From positions 1 through 37,329 of the forward strand of contig CAPGBJ010000001.1 in NCBI GenBank assembly GCA_948616425.1: a stretch of DNA of 37,329 nucleotides. Direction: 5' to 3'. Origin of the DNA: an uncultured Oscillospiraceae bacterium. Lineage in GTDB: Bacteria; Bacillota; Clostridia; Oscillospirales; Oscillospiraceae. Positions 23,247 to 30,117 of the stretch are shown here, one piece after another (the stretch's first letter is position 1; every line of letters begins with the position of its first letter). Under the pieces are notes generated by a model. The model ran no database searches. It saw nothing but the letters and a program-made list of their open reading frames with translations, and was not told the DNA's origin. A program made the position numbers and the translations under genes.

Positions 23247-23576
23247 TTACACCTCCAAGACGGTAATATTTTCAGGGTACTCCTCCGCCAGCTGGACACA
23301 GTGGACCAGAAGGGCCGCCAAAAGGGTCTGGCAGGTCTTCTCGTGGGTCTGGCCCAGGCCGTTGGGGAGTTTGAAGGAGATGGACGCGTCTTTGTCCCGC
23401 ACCTTAACCGGGGCCTCCAGCCCCAGCACGTCGTTGCACGCGCACTCGACGAGACGTATGGCGCTGGTGAGCGCGGCGCAGACGATGTCCTCTCCCTGGG
23501 GGGCATAGCCGCTGTGGCCCTTCATCTCAAGACCGGTGAGGCGGCTGCCCTCAGATCGAAAGGTAACGGTGGTCAT
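23247..23576 (-). CDS. prp: Ribosomal-processing cysteine protease Prp
   Basis: Cysteine protease of 109 residues that trims the N-terminal extension of L27. The catalytic block GHSGYAPQGEDIVCAALTSAI contains the paired His21 and Cys33 expected for the family. Its ATG overlaps the rplU stop (ATGA), and rpmA follows directly, so enzyme and substrate are translated from the same message, the standard Firmicutes arrangement. Confidence 0.96.
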   Translation of the reverse strand: MTTVTFRSEGSRLTGLEMKGHSGYAPQGEDIVCAALTSAIRLVECACNDVLGLEAPVKVRDKDASISFKLPNGLGQTHEKTCQTLLAALLVHCVQLAEEYPENITVLEV

Positions 23577-23887
23577 CAGGCCTTGATGGCGCCGATCTCC
23601 ACCTTGGTGTAGGGCTGACGATGGCCCTGGCGCTTACGATAGCCCTTCTTGGGGGTGTACTTGAAGATGCGGATCTTCTTTCCCTTTCCGTTCTTGACCA
23701 CGGTGGCAGCCACGGAAGCGCCCGCTACAGTGGGGGCGCCGAAAGTGGCCTTGTCCCCGTCCAGAATCGCCAGCACCTGGTCGAAGGTGATGGCCTGGCC
23801 GGCCTCGGCCTCCAGCTTCTCGATGAACAGAGTGTCGCCCTCCGCCACCTTGTACTGCTTGCCGCCGGTTACAATGATTGCCTGCAT
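23576..23887 (-). CDS. rplU: 50S ribosomal protein L21
   Basis: 23S rRNA-binding protein of 103 residues: MQAIIVTGGKQYKVAEGDTLFIEKL at the start, and the signature IRIFKYTPKKGYRKRQGHRQPYTKVEI at the end. The ATG at 23887 is 9 nt from AAGGAG; a TTG three codons earlier is unlikely. It is first in rplU-prp-rpmA. Confidence 0.98.
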   Translation of the reverse strand: MQAIIVTGGKQYKVAEGDTLFIEKLEAEAGQAITFDQVLAILDGDKATFGAPTVAGASVAATVVKNGKGKKIRIFKYTPKKGYRKRQGHRQPYTKVEIGAIKA

Positions 23888-24001
23888 GTTGTTCAACTCC
23901 TTTATGACGGGCTCGCTCTCGTGGGCGGGGTTGCCCCGCTTGTACGGTCACGCCTCGGCCCTTCTCGGCCGGGTCGCCTCCTCTTACCCATTCAATGCGG
24001 C
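23888..24001 (-). promoter_or_regulatory. rplU leader RNA, L21-leader-like
   Basis: A leader of about 114 nt with two strong hairpins, CGGCCGAGAAGGGCCG and GCGGGGCAACCCCGC, precedes rplU. Firmicutes have a described L21 leader motif here, thought to mediate feedback control; position and size agree, but I could not check the covariance pattern. Confidence 0.55.
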
Positions 24002-24007
24002 CTCAGT

Positions 24008-24036
24008 ATTTTACCAACGGGACAGGCTGTTGTCAA
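24008..24036 (-). promoter_or_regulatory. Promoter of rplU-prp-rpmA
   Basis: Minus strand perfect TTGACA (24036-24031), 17-bp spacer, TAAAAT (24013-24008). Confidence 0.88.
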
Positions 24037-24081
24037 GGGGTTTTTACACCTTTTATGATATTTTTTGCGCCTGACCGGAGA

Positions 24082-24248
24082 CTAGGCGCTGTTTGAAACA
24101 TGGAACGATGCACAGCGGCCAGGGATTTTTCTGCCAGACAAGCACAATTTTTCCCAGGAATACTGGATGTATTGCAAGAAAAATTGGGGCAGTATGGCGG
24201 AAAAGGACCGCCTCTTGGGCCTATTGACATGTTTCAAACAAGCTCTAT
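24082..24248 (+). mobile_element. Family A MITE-like element, copy A3
   Basis: A 159-bp element (24086-24244) flanked by CTAG on the left and CTAT on the right, the latter one base changed. Ends are GCGCTGTTTGAAACATG and, inverted, AGCTTGTTTGAAACATG. It is the best-preserved uninterrupted copy in plus orientation and matches A4 almost throughout. A short open frame runs through it, but the same region is read in other frames in other copies, so I do not regard it as a gene. Confidence 0.88.
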
Positions 24249-24278
24249 TTGTAGGGGCCCCTCACAGCGCGTCCCTAC

Positions 24279-24307
24279 TTGCGTTCACATCCCATGTGTG
24301 TTAAAAT
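24279..24307 (+). promoter_or_regulatory. Promoter of the hypothetical gene at 24332
   Basis: TTGCGT (24279-24284), 17-bp spacer, TAAAAT (24302-24307), 24 bp before the start codon. Confidence 0.65.
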
Positions 24308-24331
24308 AACCAAAATCAAGGAGGCGGTCTT

Positions 24332-24700
24332 ATGAAGTTCAAACCCGAGATATCTGGCGCCGTCCTGCCCGCCGAGGCGCTGGAGCAGGACTTTGCCCAG
24401 GCCCGAAACGCGGGGAAGCTGCACCTGGGCGAGCACTGCCTCTACCTCCGCAAATTCTCCGGGGCTACCTATCTCCCCTACAGCCAGATCGTCAGGGCCT
24501 GGCTGCGGCAGGAGGAGGTCAAGGCCCGGATGTGCTGCGCCACCGCAAACTTTGACCAGTTCTATGTGGTCATGGACTGCGCCGACGGCCGTCAGCGCCA
24601 GGGGCAGGTTTTGGACAAGGACACGGGCAAGGCCGCTTTGGACCACATCGCCACCCGAAACCTGGCGGTGAAGATCGGATATGTGAAGTCCGCAGAATAA
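24332..24700 (+). CDS. Hypothetical protein, small mixed alpha/beta fold
   Basis: I do not recognise the family. The 122-residue product has no signal peptide or membrane helix. The alternation GKLHLGEHCLYLRKF, ATYLPYSQIVRAWLRQEEV, FDQFYVVMDCADGRQRQGQVL, then a C-terminal helix ALDHIATRNLAV suggests a PH-like small beta-barrel capped by a helix, which is a guess from the strand pattern. It is a real gene on the evidence of a good binding site (AAGGAGG), a promoter and a terminator, and codon use like its neighbours. It lies alone between element A3 and the convergent transporter. Confidence 0.75.
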   Translation: MKFKPEISGAVLPAEALEQDFAQARNAGKLHLGEHCLYLRKFSGATYLPYSQIVRAWLRQEEVKARMCCATANFDQFYVVMDCADGRQRQGQVLDKDTGKAALDHIATRNLAVKIGYVKSAE

Positions 24701-24705
24701 AATCT

Positions 24706-24732
24706 GGAGGCCGCCCCGACGGGGCGGCCTCC
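24706..24732. terminator. Bidirectional terminator between hypothetical gene and transporter
   Basis: GGAGGCCGCCCC pairs perfectly across a GAC loop. The minus-strand tail AGATTTTATT suits termination of the transporter transcript, 8 bp after its stop. Confidence 0.82.
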
Positions 24733-24740
24733 CTCTATTC

Positions 24741-26483
24741 TCAAGCGATATTGGCTTTGCCGCTCTTGGCCACGAAGAGGAACGCAATCATCAGCGCAAT
24801 GCCGATGGGCAGAGCGATGATGCCAGGGGCCCCGGCCGTCACCAGCACGCCGGCAATCAGGTAGGTGACGCCCGATACCACCGCACAGGAGACGGCGTAA
24901 GGCAGCTGGGTGGAGACATGGTTCACATGGTCGCACTGGGCTCCGGCAGAGGCCATGATGGTGGTGTCAGAGATGGGGGAGCAGTGGTCGCCGCAGACCG
25001 CGCCGGCCATACAGGCGGAAATGCAGATGATGGCCATGGGGTTGCTCATCTCAAACACGTTCTGGACAATGGGAATCAGAATACCGAATGTGCCCCAGCT
25101 GGTGCCGGTGGCAAAGGCCAGCAGGCAGCCCACAGCAAAGACAATGACGGGCAGCAGCACCTGGATGCCGGAGGCGCTCCGGACAAAGTCCCGCACAAAG
25201 TACTTGGCGCCCAGAGAGTCGGTCATGCCTTTGAGGGACCAGGCGAAGGTGAGGATCAAAATGGCGGGAACCATGGCCTTGAAGCCCTCGGGGATACAGC
25301 CCATCATCTCCTTAAAGGTCATGGACCTGCGCACAAAGTAGTAGACAAAGGCGAAAAGCAGGCCGAAAGCGGAACCCAGCATCAGCCCCACAGAGGCGTC
25401 GGAGTTGGAGAAGGCCTCTACAAAGCCGGCCCCGGAGAAAAACCCGCCGGAGTAGATCATGCCGATAATACAGGCCGCCACCAGCACCACAATGGGCAGC
25501 ACCAGGTCCAACACGGTGCCCTTGGACTCGTCCATCTCCTCGTCCAGTATGGCGTAGGGGTTGGAACCGGAGAACAGATCGCCCTTTTCCACGGCGTTCT
25601 TCTCATACCGGGCCATGGGGCCGAACTCCACCTTCATCAGCACCATGCCCACCATCATAATCACAGTGAGCAGGGCGTAGAAGTTGTAGGGGATGGCCTT
25701 GATGAACAGGTTCAGCCCCTGGCCGTCCTCCGCGAAGGAGGCCACCGCGGCCGCCCAGGAGGAGATGGGGGCGATGATGCAGATGGGGGCGGCGGTGGCG
25801 TCGATGAGGTAGGCCAGCTTGGCCCGGGACACGTTCTGTTTATCGGTGACAGGGCGCATCACAGAGCCCACAGTGAGGCAGTTGAAGTAGTCGTCGATGA
25901 AAATCAGACAGCCCAGCACGATGGTAGCCAGCTGGACCCCGGCCCGGGACTTAATATTTTTCTTGGCCCAGCGGCCAAAGGCGGCGGAGCCCCCCGCCTT
26001 GTTCATCAGGCAGACCATCACACCCAGGATGACCAGGAAGATCAGGATGCCCACGTTGTAGCCGTCAGACAGGGAGGCCACAATGCCGTCGTTAAAGGCG
26101 TGGAGGACGGTCCCCTCAAAGTCGAAGTTGGAGTAGAGCAGCCCGCCCACCAGAATGCCGATGAACAGGGAGGAGTAGACCTCCTTGGTAAGCAGGGCCA
26201 GAGCGATGGCAATCACTGGGGGCAGCAGGGACATGGGCGTATTGAAAAAATTGCTGGGGGACTGGATGTAGCCCACATAGCCGCTATCTCCACAGGTATC
26301 ACAGGGGACGGCCTCGCCCTCGTCAGACAGGACCACCCCCAGGGTGCCGCAGTCAGGGCACTCGATATACTTGGTGCCAGTCAACTCGGTGGGGTCGCCG
26401 GCTGCAAAGGCGGTGGTGATCATGGCCAGGAGCATCATCACTAGGACGACGGTCCTCAGACCAAATCTTCTTCTGGTTCTCAT
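24741..26483 (-). CDS. NhaC-superfamily transporter, probable lysine transporter (LysW type)
   Basis: Polytopic protein of 580 residues from the Na+/H+ antiporter NhaC superfamily. The ATG at 26483 follows AGGAGG. Residues 1-28 form a signal-like hydrophobic segment, then a zinc ribbon (ECPDCG at 41-46, PCDTCG at 60-65) that would lie outside the membrane, then about 12 helices with family motifs GCLIFIDDYFNCLTVGSVMRPVTD, ATAAPICIIAPISSWAA, GTSWGTFGILIPIV and GAVCGDHCSPISDTTIMAS. A lysine riboswitch controls it, and comparative genomics has long proposed NhaC-superfamily proteins under lysine riboswitches (LysW) as lysine transporters. So lysine uptake is more likely than pH homeostasis. The zinc ribbon is unusual; its job is unknown. 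Confidence 0.88.
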   Translation of the reverse strand: MRTRRRFGLRTVVLVMMLLAMITTAFAAGDPTELTGTKYIECPDCGTLGVVLSDEGEAVPCDTCGDSGYVGYIQSPSNFFNTPMSLLPPVIAIALALLTKEVYSSLFIGILVGGLLYSNFDFEGTVLHAFNDGIVASLSDGYNVGILIFLVILGVMVCLMNKAGGSAAFGRWAKKNIKSRAGVQLATIVLGCLIFIDDYFNCLTVGSVMRPVTDKQNVSRAKLAYLIDATAAPICIIAPISSWAAAVASFAEDGQGLNLFIKAIPYNFYALLTVIMMVGMVLMKVEFGPMARYEKNAVEKGDLFSGSNPYAILDEEMDESKGTVLDLVLPIVVLVAACIIGMIYSGGFFSGAGFVEAFSNSDASVGLMLGSAFGLLFAFVYYFVRRSMTFKEMMGCIPEGFKAMVPAILILTFAWSLKGMTDSLGAKYFVRDFVRSASGIQVLLPVIVFAVGCLLAFATGTSWGTFGILIPIVQNVFEMSNPMAIICISACMAGAVCGDHCSPISDTTIMASAGAQCDHVNHVSTQLPYAVSCAVVSGVTYLIAGVLVTAGAPGIIALPIGIALMIAFLFVAKSGKANIA

Positions 26484-26601
26484 AACTTTCCCTCCTAATA
26501 AATTTCCCGCTGAGGGCCGCGCGCCCCCTCCCCGCTGAGGGCGGGAGCGCGAAAACTCGGCGGCGGGTGATTTGGGGCACACAAACCCCTTCCGCGCAAA
26601 C

Positions 26602-26634
26602 AAAAAACCATGGTACGCAAAGCGCGCCCCATGG
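26602..26634 (-). terminator. Riboswitch-controlled terminator
   Basis: On the minus strand a CCATGG...CCATGG stem, with inner GCGC/GCGT pairing, runs straight into TTTTTTG. It lies between the aptamer and the transporter start and is the likely OFF structure formed when lysine is bound. Confidence 0.85.
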
Positions 26635-26672
26635 CAAAACCGGATGTCCCCAACCGAAACCGGGGACCTCTG

Positions 26673-26829
26673 GATAGCGCTCCACTCTCGTGACAGTCCG
26701 TGGGATCTTCTCCCCCGGCCCAGGACTGGCAGTTCAGGCAGACCGCCCCTCCTTCGGCGGCGCACCCTCTCCCCCGGGACGGCTGCCTGGCCTTTGTCCC
26801 GCGGTACGCATGAGCGCCGCGCCTCTATC
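26673..26829 (-). ncRNA. Lysine riboswitch (L box) aptamer
   Basis: Read on the minus strand, the aptamer begins GATAGAGGCGCG and closes with GGAGCGCTATC, so P1 pairs GATAG with CTATC. The conserved core elements appear in order: AGAGGCGCG, GCCGAAGGAGG, CTGGGCCGGG and GACTGTCACGAGAGTGG, the diagnostic L-box blocks. About 157 nt, normal for the class. A terminator hairpin follows 38 nt later, so lysine binding should stop transcription of the NhaC-superfamily gene. Confidence 0.94.
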
Positions 26830-26852
26830 CCCTATTGACTTGAATCGCAACT

Positions 26853-26881
26853 ATCCTATCACGGACTTGCAGGGTTGTCAA
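26853..26881 (-). promoter_or_regulatory. Promoter of the lysine-riboswitch transporter
   Basis: Minus strand perfect TTGACA (26881-26876), 17-bp spacer, TAGGAT (26858-26853). Transcription would start about 15 nt before the aptamer. Confidence 0.85.
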
Positions 26882-26928
26882 CCGCCATTTAGGCAATCCG
26901 GTCGTTATTTGTAAAATTGTACAGCAAA

Positions 26929-27194
26929 CTAGGGGCTGTTTGAAAAAGTCCCAATTCTTTTTCGTGTTCCCGCCCCCGCAGGGGGCGGGAACCACAAGAC
27001 TATTTTCTCCCGGAGGAACACAAAAGCGAATTGAGAGTTGAAAAATGGAACGATGCACAGTGGCCAGGGATTTTTCTGCCAGACAAGCACAATTTTTCGC
27101 CGGAATACTGGATGTATTGCAAGAAAAATTGGGGCAGTATGGCGGAAAAAGACCCGCCTCTTGGGCGTATTGACATGTTTCAAACAAGCCCTAG
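26929..27194 (+). mobile_element. Family A element A4, interrupted by a family B insertion
   Basis: CTAG at both sides (26929-26932 and 27191-27194) bounds an element whose left end GGGCTGTTTGAAAAA is separated from its body by the B1 insertion. Without B1 and one 8-bp repeat the element is 160 bp and aligns with A3 from end to end, including the ATGGAACGATGCACAG and ATTGACATGTTTCAAACAAG segments. Confidence 0.9.
26940..27045 (+). mobile_element. Family B 90-bp element B1, nested inside A4
   Basis: The element (26948-27037, exactly 90 bp) is bounded by perfect 8-bp repeats TTGAAAAA (26940-26947 and 27038-27045). Ends are GTCCCAATTC and, inverted, CTCTCAATTC. The interior hairpin TTCCCGCCCCC/GGGGGCGGGAA is intact. 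Confidence 0.92.
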
Positions 27195-27206
27195 GCGCTG
27201 TTTGAA
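27191..27206 (+). mobile_element. Solo left end of another family A element
   Basis: Directly after A4, CTAGGCGCTGTTTGAAA repeats the family A left end, then unrelated sequence follows. It shares the CTAG with A4. It may be the remnant of a second copy or of an imprecise excision. Confidence 0.6.
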
Positions 27207-27249
27207 AATCAGAGCTCTGGTCTATGCTGACTCCCTCCGGCCCCTGTTT

Positions 27250-27657
27250 TTATGTCTGTCCACCTTGGATCATAAAGAAGGTAAAGGTGCCGGTGGCCAC
27301 TGTTTTGCCCCGGGTGTCGGTGATGACCACTTGGATGACAGACAGACTCCGCCCCATCTTTTTGGGGGTGGCCTCGCAGAACAGGTCGCCCAGCGCGGGA
27401 CGCAGATATTCCATGCTGCTGGAGGAGGTGACGCAGCTGCCCCCAGCAGAACAGGCGCAGCAGCCGGCCACCGTGTCGGCCAGGGCAGCAATGGCTCCGC
27501 CGTGGATGTGGCCCGCCGGGTTAACCGAGTTGGGCCCGGCATGGAGCACGCCCCGGGTCAGGCCGGGCTGGGCGTGGGTGAGTTCGATTCCATTTTCATA
27601 AGAAAACTGGCCAGGGCGGTTGACCACACCCAATATCGGATGTTTCTTCTCCTCCAT
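27250..27657 (-). CDS. PaaI-type hotdog thioesterase
   Basis: Acyl-CoA thioesterase-like protein of 135 residues. The family motif NPAGHIHGGAIAALADTVAG (HGG and Asp) is intact in the central hotdog helix, followed by SSSSMEYLRPAL and the beta strands DLFCEATPKKMGRSLSVIQVVITDTRGKTVATGTFTFF. The substrate is unknown; PaaI relatives act on aryl-CoA. The ATG at 27657 follows GAGAGGA, and the far longer open frame upstream crosses a divergent gene and is rejected. Single gene with its own promoter. Confidence 0.9.
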   Translation of the reverse strand: MEEKKHPILGVVNRPGQFSYENGIELTHAQPGLTRGVLHAGPNSVNPAGHIHGGAIAALADTVAGCCACSAGGSCVTSSSSMEYLRPALGDLFCEATPKKMGRSLSVIQVVITDTRGKTVATGTFTFFMIQGGQT

Positions 27658-27686
27658 ATCCTCTCTCCCCCTTACAAATCCTGGGC

Positions 27687-27715
27687 ATTGTACCACATTT
27701 TTTCCCACCTGGCAA
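27687..27715 (-). promoter_or_regulatory. Promoter of the thioesterase gene
   Basis: Minus strand TTGCCA (27715-27710), 17-bp spacer, TACAAT (27692-27687). Confidence 0.7.
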
Positions 27716-27792
27716 GCCAAATTCCATACCGGGACATAGAATGGGGTGGTCCTCTCTCTACATCTATCCGTACAAGCAAAGGAGTTTGAACT

Positions 27793-28557
27793 ATGGAATT
27801 GAAAGTGGATATCCCCTCTCTGGCCGGGCAGAATGTGGACCCGGAGACCTTTCAGCGTGTCTGGGACCGGGTGATGCCCAACCAGACCGGCCCCCGCGCC
27901 CGCGAGGACGCCTCCCCCTCTATCCCTGACACCTCGGTCCCCGCTGAGCCCTCCCTTCCTCCCACCCAGGTCCCCCCGGCGGACACCCCCTCTGACCTGC
28001 CCCCCGTCCCCACCTGTGCGGCAGATACCACGCCCGACTTGCCCGCCGTCCCGGACTGCCCAGCTCAGCCGGACTGCCCCGCCTGTCCCGAGTGTCCGAC
28101 CTGCCCGGATACCCCAGGACCCGCCCCAGAGGCGCCCGCCCTGTGCCTGGGAGAGGCCTCCCAAGGGGACAGTCAGCGCCTGGAGGCCCTGATGGTTTTG
28201 GCCCGGGAGGGGGCGGCAGTTGGACAGACACTGGCCCGCCGAACCAGCGGCGCCTGCGCCCGGACCCTCTCCTCCCTGGCCCGCGACCACCGGCTGGCCC
28301 TCCGCCGGCTGTCTGCGGCCTACTTCTTAATCACTGGGAAACGGTATGTCCCCAAATGCAGTGCCCCCTCGCTGCCCTCCTCCCTGGCCCTGGCCCTGCG
28401 GCAGCAGTTTGGCTGGGAACAGCAGTGGGAGCAAAAAAACGGCCAGGCAGCCCAGGCCACCTCAGACCCATGTCTGAAGGAGCTCTACTCGGAACTGGCC
28501 CAGGAGGGCGCCTTTCATGCCGGGTGCATTCGCTCTATTCTGGAGCAGATGACTTGA
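27793..28557 (+). CDS. Ferritin-like domain protein with a Pro/Cys-rich linker
   Basis: Protein of 254 residues. A short N-terminal segment (1-30) is followed by a proline-rich region (about 32-117) containing five closely spaced cysteines in a CPxxPDCPxCPxCPxCP pattern (Cys89 to Cys104), then a helical C-terminal domain with a four-helix ferritin/rubrerythrin-like look (LEALMVLAREGAAVG, LARDHRLALRRLSAAYFLITGKRY, LYSELAQEGAFHAGCIRSIL). Some acidic and His ligands are present but I cannot confirm a full di-iron site. No signal peptide or membrane helix. Start ATG follows AAAGGAG. The role is unknown; metal binding or an extended structural role is possible. Confidence 0.75.
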   Translation: MELKVDIPSLAGQNVDPETFQRVWDRVMPNQTGPRAREDASPSIPDTSVPAEPSLPPTQVPPADTPSDLPPVPTCAADTTPDLPAVPDCPAQPDCPACPECPTCPDTPGPAPEAPALCLGEASQGDSQRLEALMVLAREGAAVGQTLARRTSGACARTLSSLARDHRLALRRLSAAYFLITGKRYVPKCSAPSLPSSLALALRQQFGWEQQWEQKNGQAAQATSDPCLKELYSELAQEGAFHAGCIRSILEQMT

Positions 28558-28651
28558 CGAAAACAATCCGCTTAGGGTATGCTATGCAGGGGCGACTTAC
28601 AGCCGCCCCACAGACGAAAAAACGCTCCCCTGAGCGGAAACGAGGTGCGCT

Positions 28652-29578
28652 ATGATCCAGACCTTTGATTTTTCCTATCCGTCTTCCGACCACGTCCACA
28701 CCATTCACGCCCGGGAGTGGGTTCCCGAGGGCCGGCCCCGGGGAATGGTCCAGCTTGTGCACGGGGTGGCGGAGCATATCGGCCGGTACGACGAGACCGC
28801 CCGTTTTCTGGCCGCCCGGGGCTACGCGGTATGCGGCGAAGATCACCTGGGTCACGGCCTCACTGCCGGGGGTAAATTCGGCTATTTCGGACCCAAAAAT
28901 GGTTGGAACCTGGTGGCCCGGGACGTGCGCCGCCTGCGGGAATTGGAGGGGGAGCGGCACCCCGGCCTGCCCTATGTGATGGTGGGGCACTCCATGGGTT
29001 CCTTTCTCACCCGGACCTATCTCATCCGCTGGCCGGGCACAGTAAATGCCGCCGTCTTGTCCGGAACCGGCCAGGAGAGCCCCGCCGCGGTGGCCTCCTG
29101 CAAGGCGTTGGCCGGCGCCCTGTGCAGACTAAAGGGACCGGACTATGTGAGCAGAACGGTCCACGACCTGTCCTTGGGGGCCTACAACAGGGCCTTCCAG
29201 CCCAACCGCACCCCCTCCGACTGGCTCAGTCGGGACGAAAAGGCTGTGGATGCCCATCTGGCCGACCCCCTGTGCGCCTTTCTCCCCACGGTGGGCATGT
29301 TCCGGGATATGATGGGCGGCCTTCAATTCATTGCGAGCAGAGCCAATCTGTCCAGAATGGATCGAGATACCCCCGTCTATTTTCTCTCCGGCGACCAGGA
29401 CCCGGTGGGCGCTATGGGGGCCGGGGTACGGAAGGTGGAGGGGATGTTCCGCTCCGCCGGCTGCCGGGATATCACAGTGAAGCTCTACCCCGGAGGCCGC
29501 CACGAGATGTTCCATGAGATCAACCGCCAGGAGGTCCTATGCGACCTGCTGGCGTGGATAGAACAGGCCGTCCATTGA
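28652..29578 (+). CDS. Alpha/beta hydrolase, monoacylglycerol lipase / lysophospholipase-like
   Basis: Serine hydrolase of 308 residues in the Hydrolase_4 (S33-like) group. The oxyanion-region strand is GMVQLVHGVAEHIGRY, the substrate loop GEDHLGHGLT, the nucleophile elbow MVGHSMGSFL (Ser about 114), the acid in YFLSGDQDPVG and the catalytic His in YPGGRHEMFHE, completing the triad. There is no signal peptide, so it is probably cytoplasmic and acts on lysolipids or monoglycerides. The start follows GAGGTG. It lies 94 bp after the ferritin-like gene; cotranscription is possible. Confidence 0.92.
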   Translation: MIQTFDFSYPSSDHVHTIHAREWVPEGRPRGMVQLVHGVAEHIGRYDETARFLAARGYAVCGEDHLGHGLTAGGKFGYFGPKNGWNLVARDVRRLRELEGERHPGLPYVMVGHSMGSFLTRTYLIRWPGTVNAAVLSGTGQESPAAVASCKALAGALCRLKGPDYVSRTVHDLSLGAYNRAFQPNRTPSDWLSRDEKAVDAHLADPLCAFLPTVGMFRDMMGGLQFIASRANLSRMDRDTPVYFLSGDQDPVGAMGAGVRKVEGMFRSAGCRDITVKLYPGGRHEMFHEINRQEVLCDLLAWIEQAVH

Positions 29579-29607
29579 CCGCCTGCAATCACGTCTCCCA
29601 GGGCGGC

Positions 29608-30117
29608 TCACCCCTCCCCCGCAAGTTCGTCCCACAGCACAGCCTCTTGGACGCAGAGCAGCTGGTGACTGCGATAATCCACATGGTGGCCTTCGGCGGA
29701 GATCTCCACCTCCTCCACCCCTTCCACCTGGGAGAGGGTGAGGACAATACAGTAATCGGCCAAGGTGAGGGACACATCCGCCAGCGCCCCATACTGCTCT
29801 GACAGGTTGACCAGCAAAACTCCCGGCCGCTCTTCGTCCCACTGGCACTGGCGCAGGGTGACTCCCCGGGGGAAGGGGGAGCGCAGCCCCTCCTGCGTGG
29901 GGCCAGCCAGCAGGGCTGTCAGCAGTTCCTCCGGGGACTCGCCCCCTGACCAGGGCTGGCTTCCCAAGGCCGGACCGTGGCCGTAGTCCGGCTGTCTGTC
30001 GTCCACCGCAAACCAGAGCAGGCTCCCCTCCTGAGACTGCTCCTCCTGCCGGCCGCCGCAGGAGACCAGCAGAAGCAGGAGCAACACAAGCGCCACAGCC
30101 CGTCCGCCTCTGTTCAT
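29608..30117 (-). CDS. GerMN-domain lipoprotein
   Basis: Exported protein of 169 residues. Residues 1-20 are a lipoprotein signal with the lipobox LVSC (Cys20). The mature part fits the GerMN domain found in spore germination and sporulation proteins: PEELLTALLAGPTQEGLRSPFPRGVTL, then GVLLVNLSEQYGALADVSLTLADYCIVLTLSQVEGVEEVEI. Its ATG overlaps the TGA of the histidine kinase gene, so it is translationally coupled. Such proteins are often encoded beside two-component systems in clostridia; it may modulate the kinase or act in the envelope. Confidence 0.87.
   Translation of the reverse strand: MNRGGRAVALVLLLLLLVSCGGRQEEQSQEGSLLWFAVDDRQPDYGHGPALGSQPWSGGESPEELLTALLAGPTQEGLRSPFPRGVTLRQCQWDEERPGVLLVNLSEQYGALADVSLTLADYCIVLTLSQVEGVEEVEISAEGHHVDYRSHQLLCVQEAVLWDELAGEG

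Noticed and set aside
24100..24309. Small protein gene inside element A3
   Set aside because: The frame differs from that open in A2 and A4, there is no ribosome binding site, and the sequence is explained by the mobile element.
27658..28290. N-terminal extension of the thioesterase
   Set aside because: It is antisense to the ferritin-like gene and crosses the thioesterase promoter.
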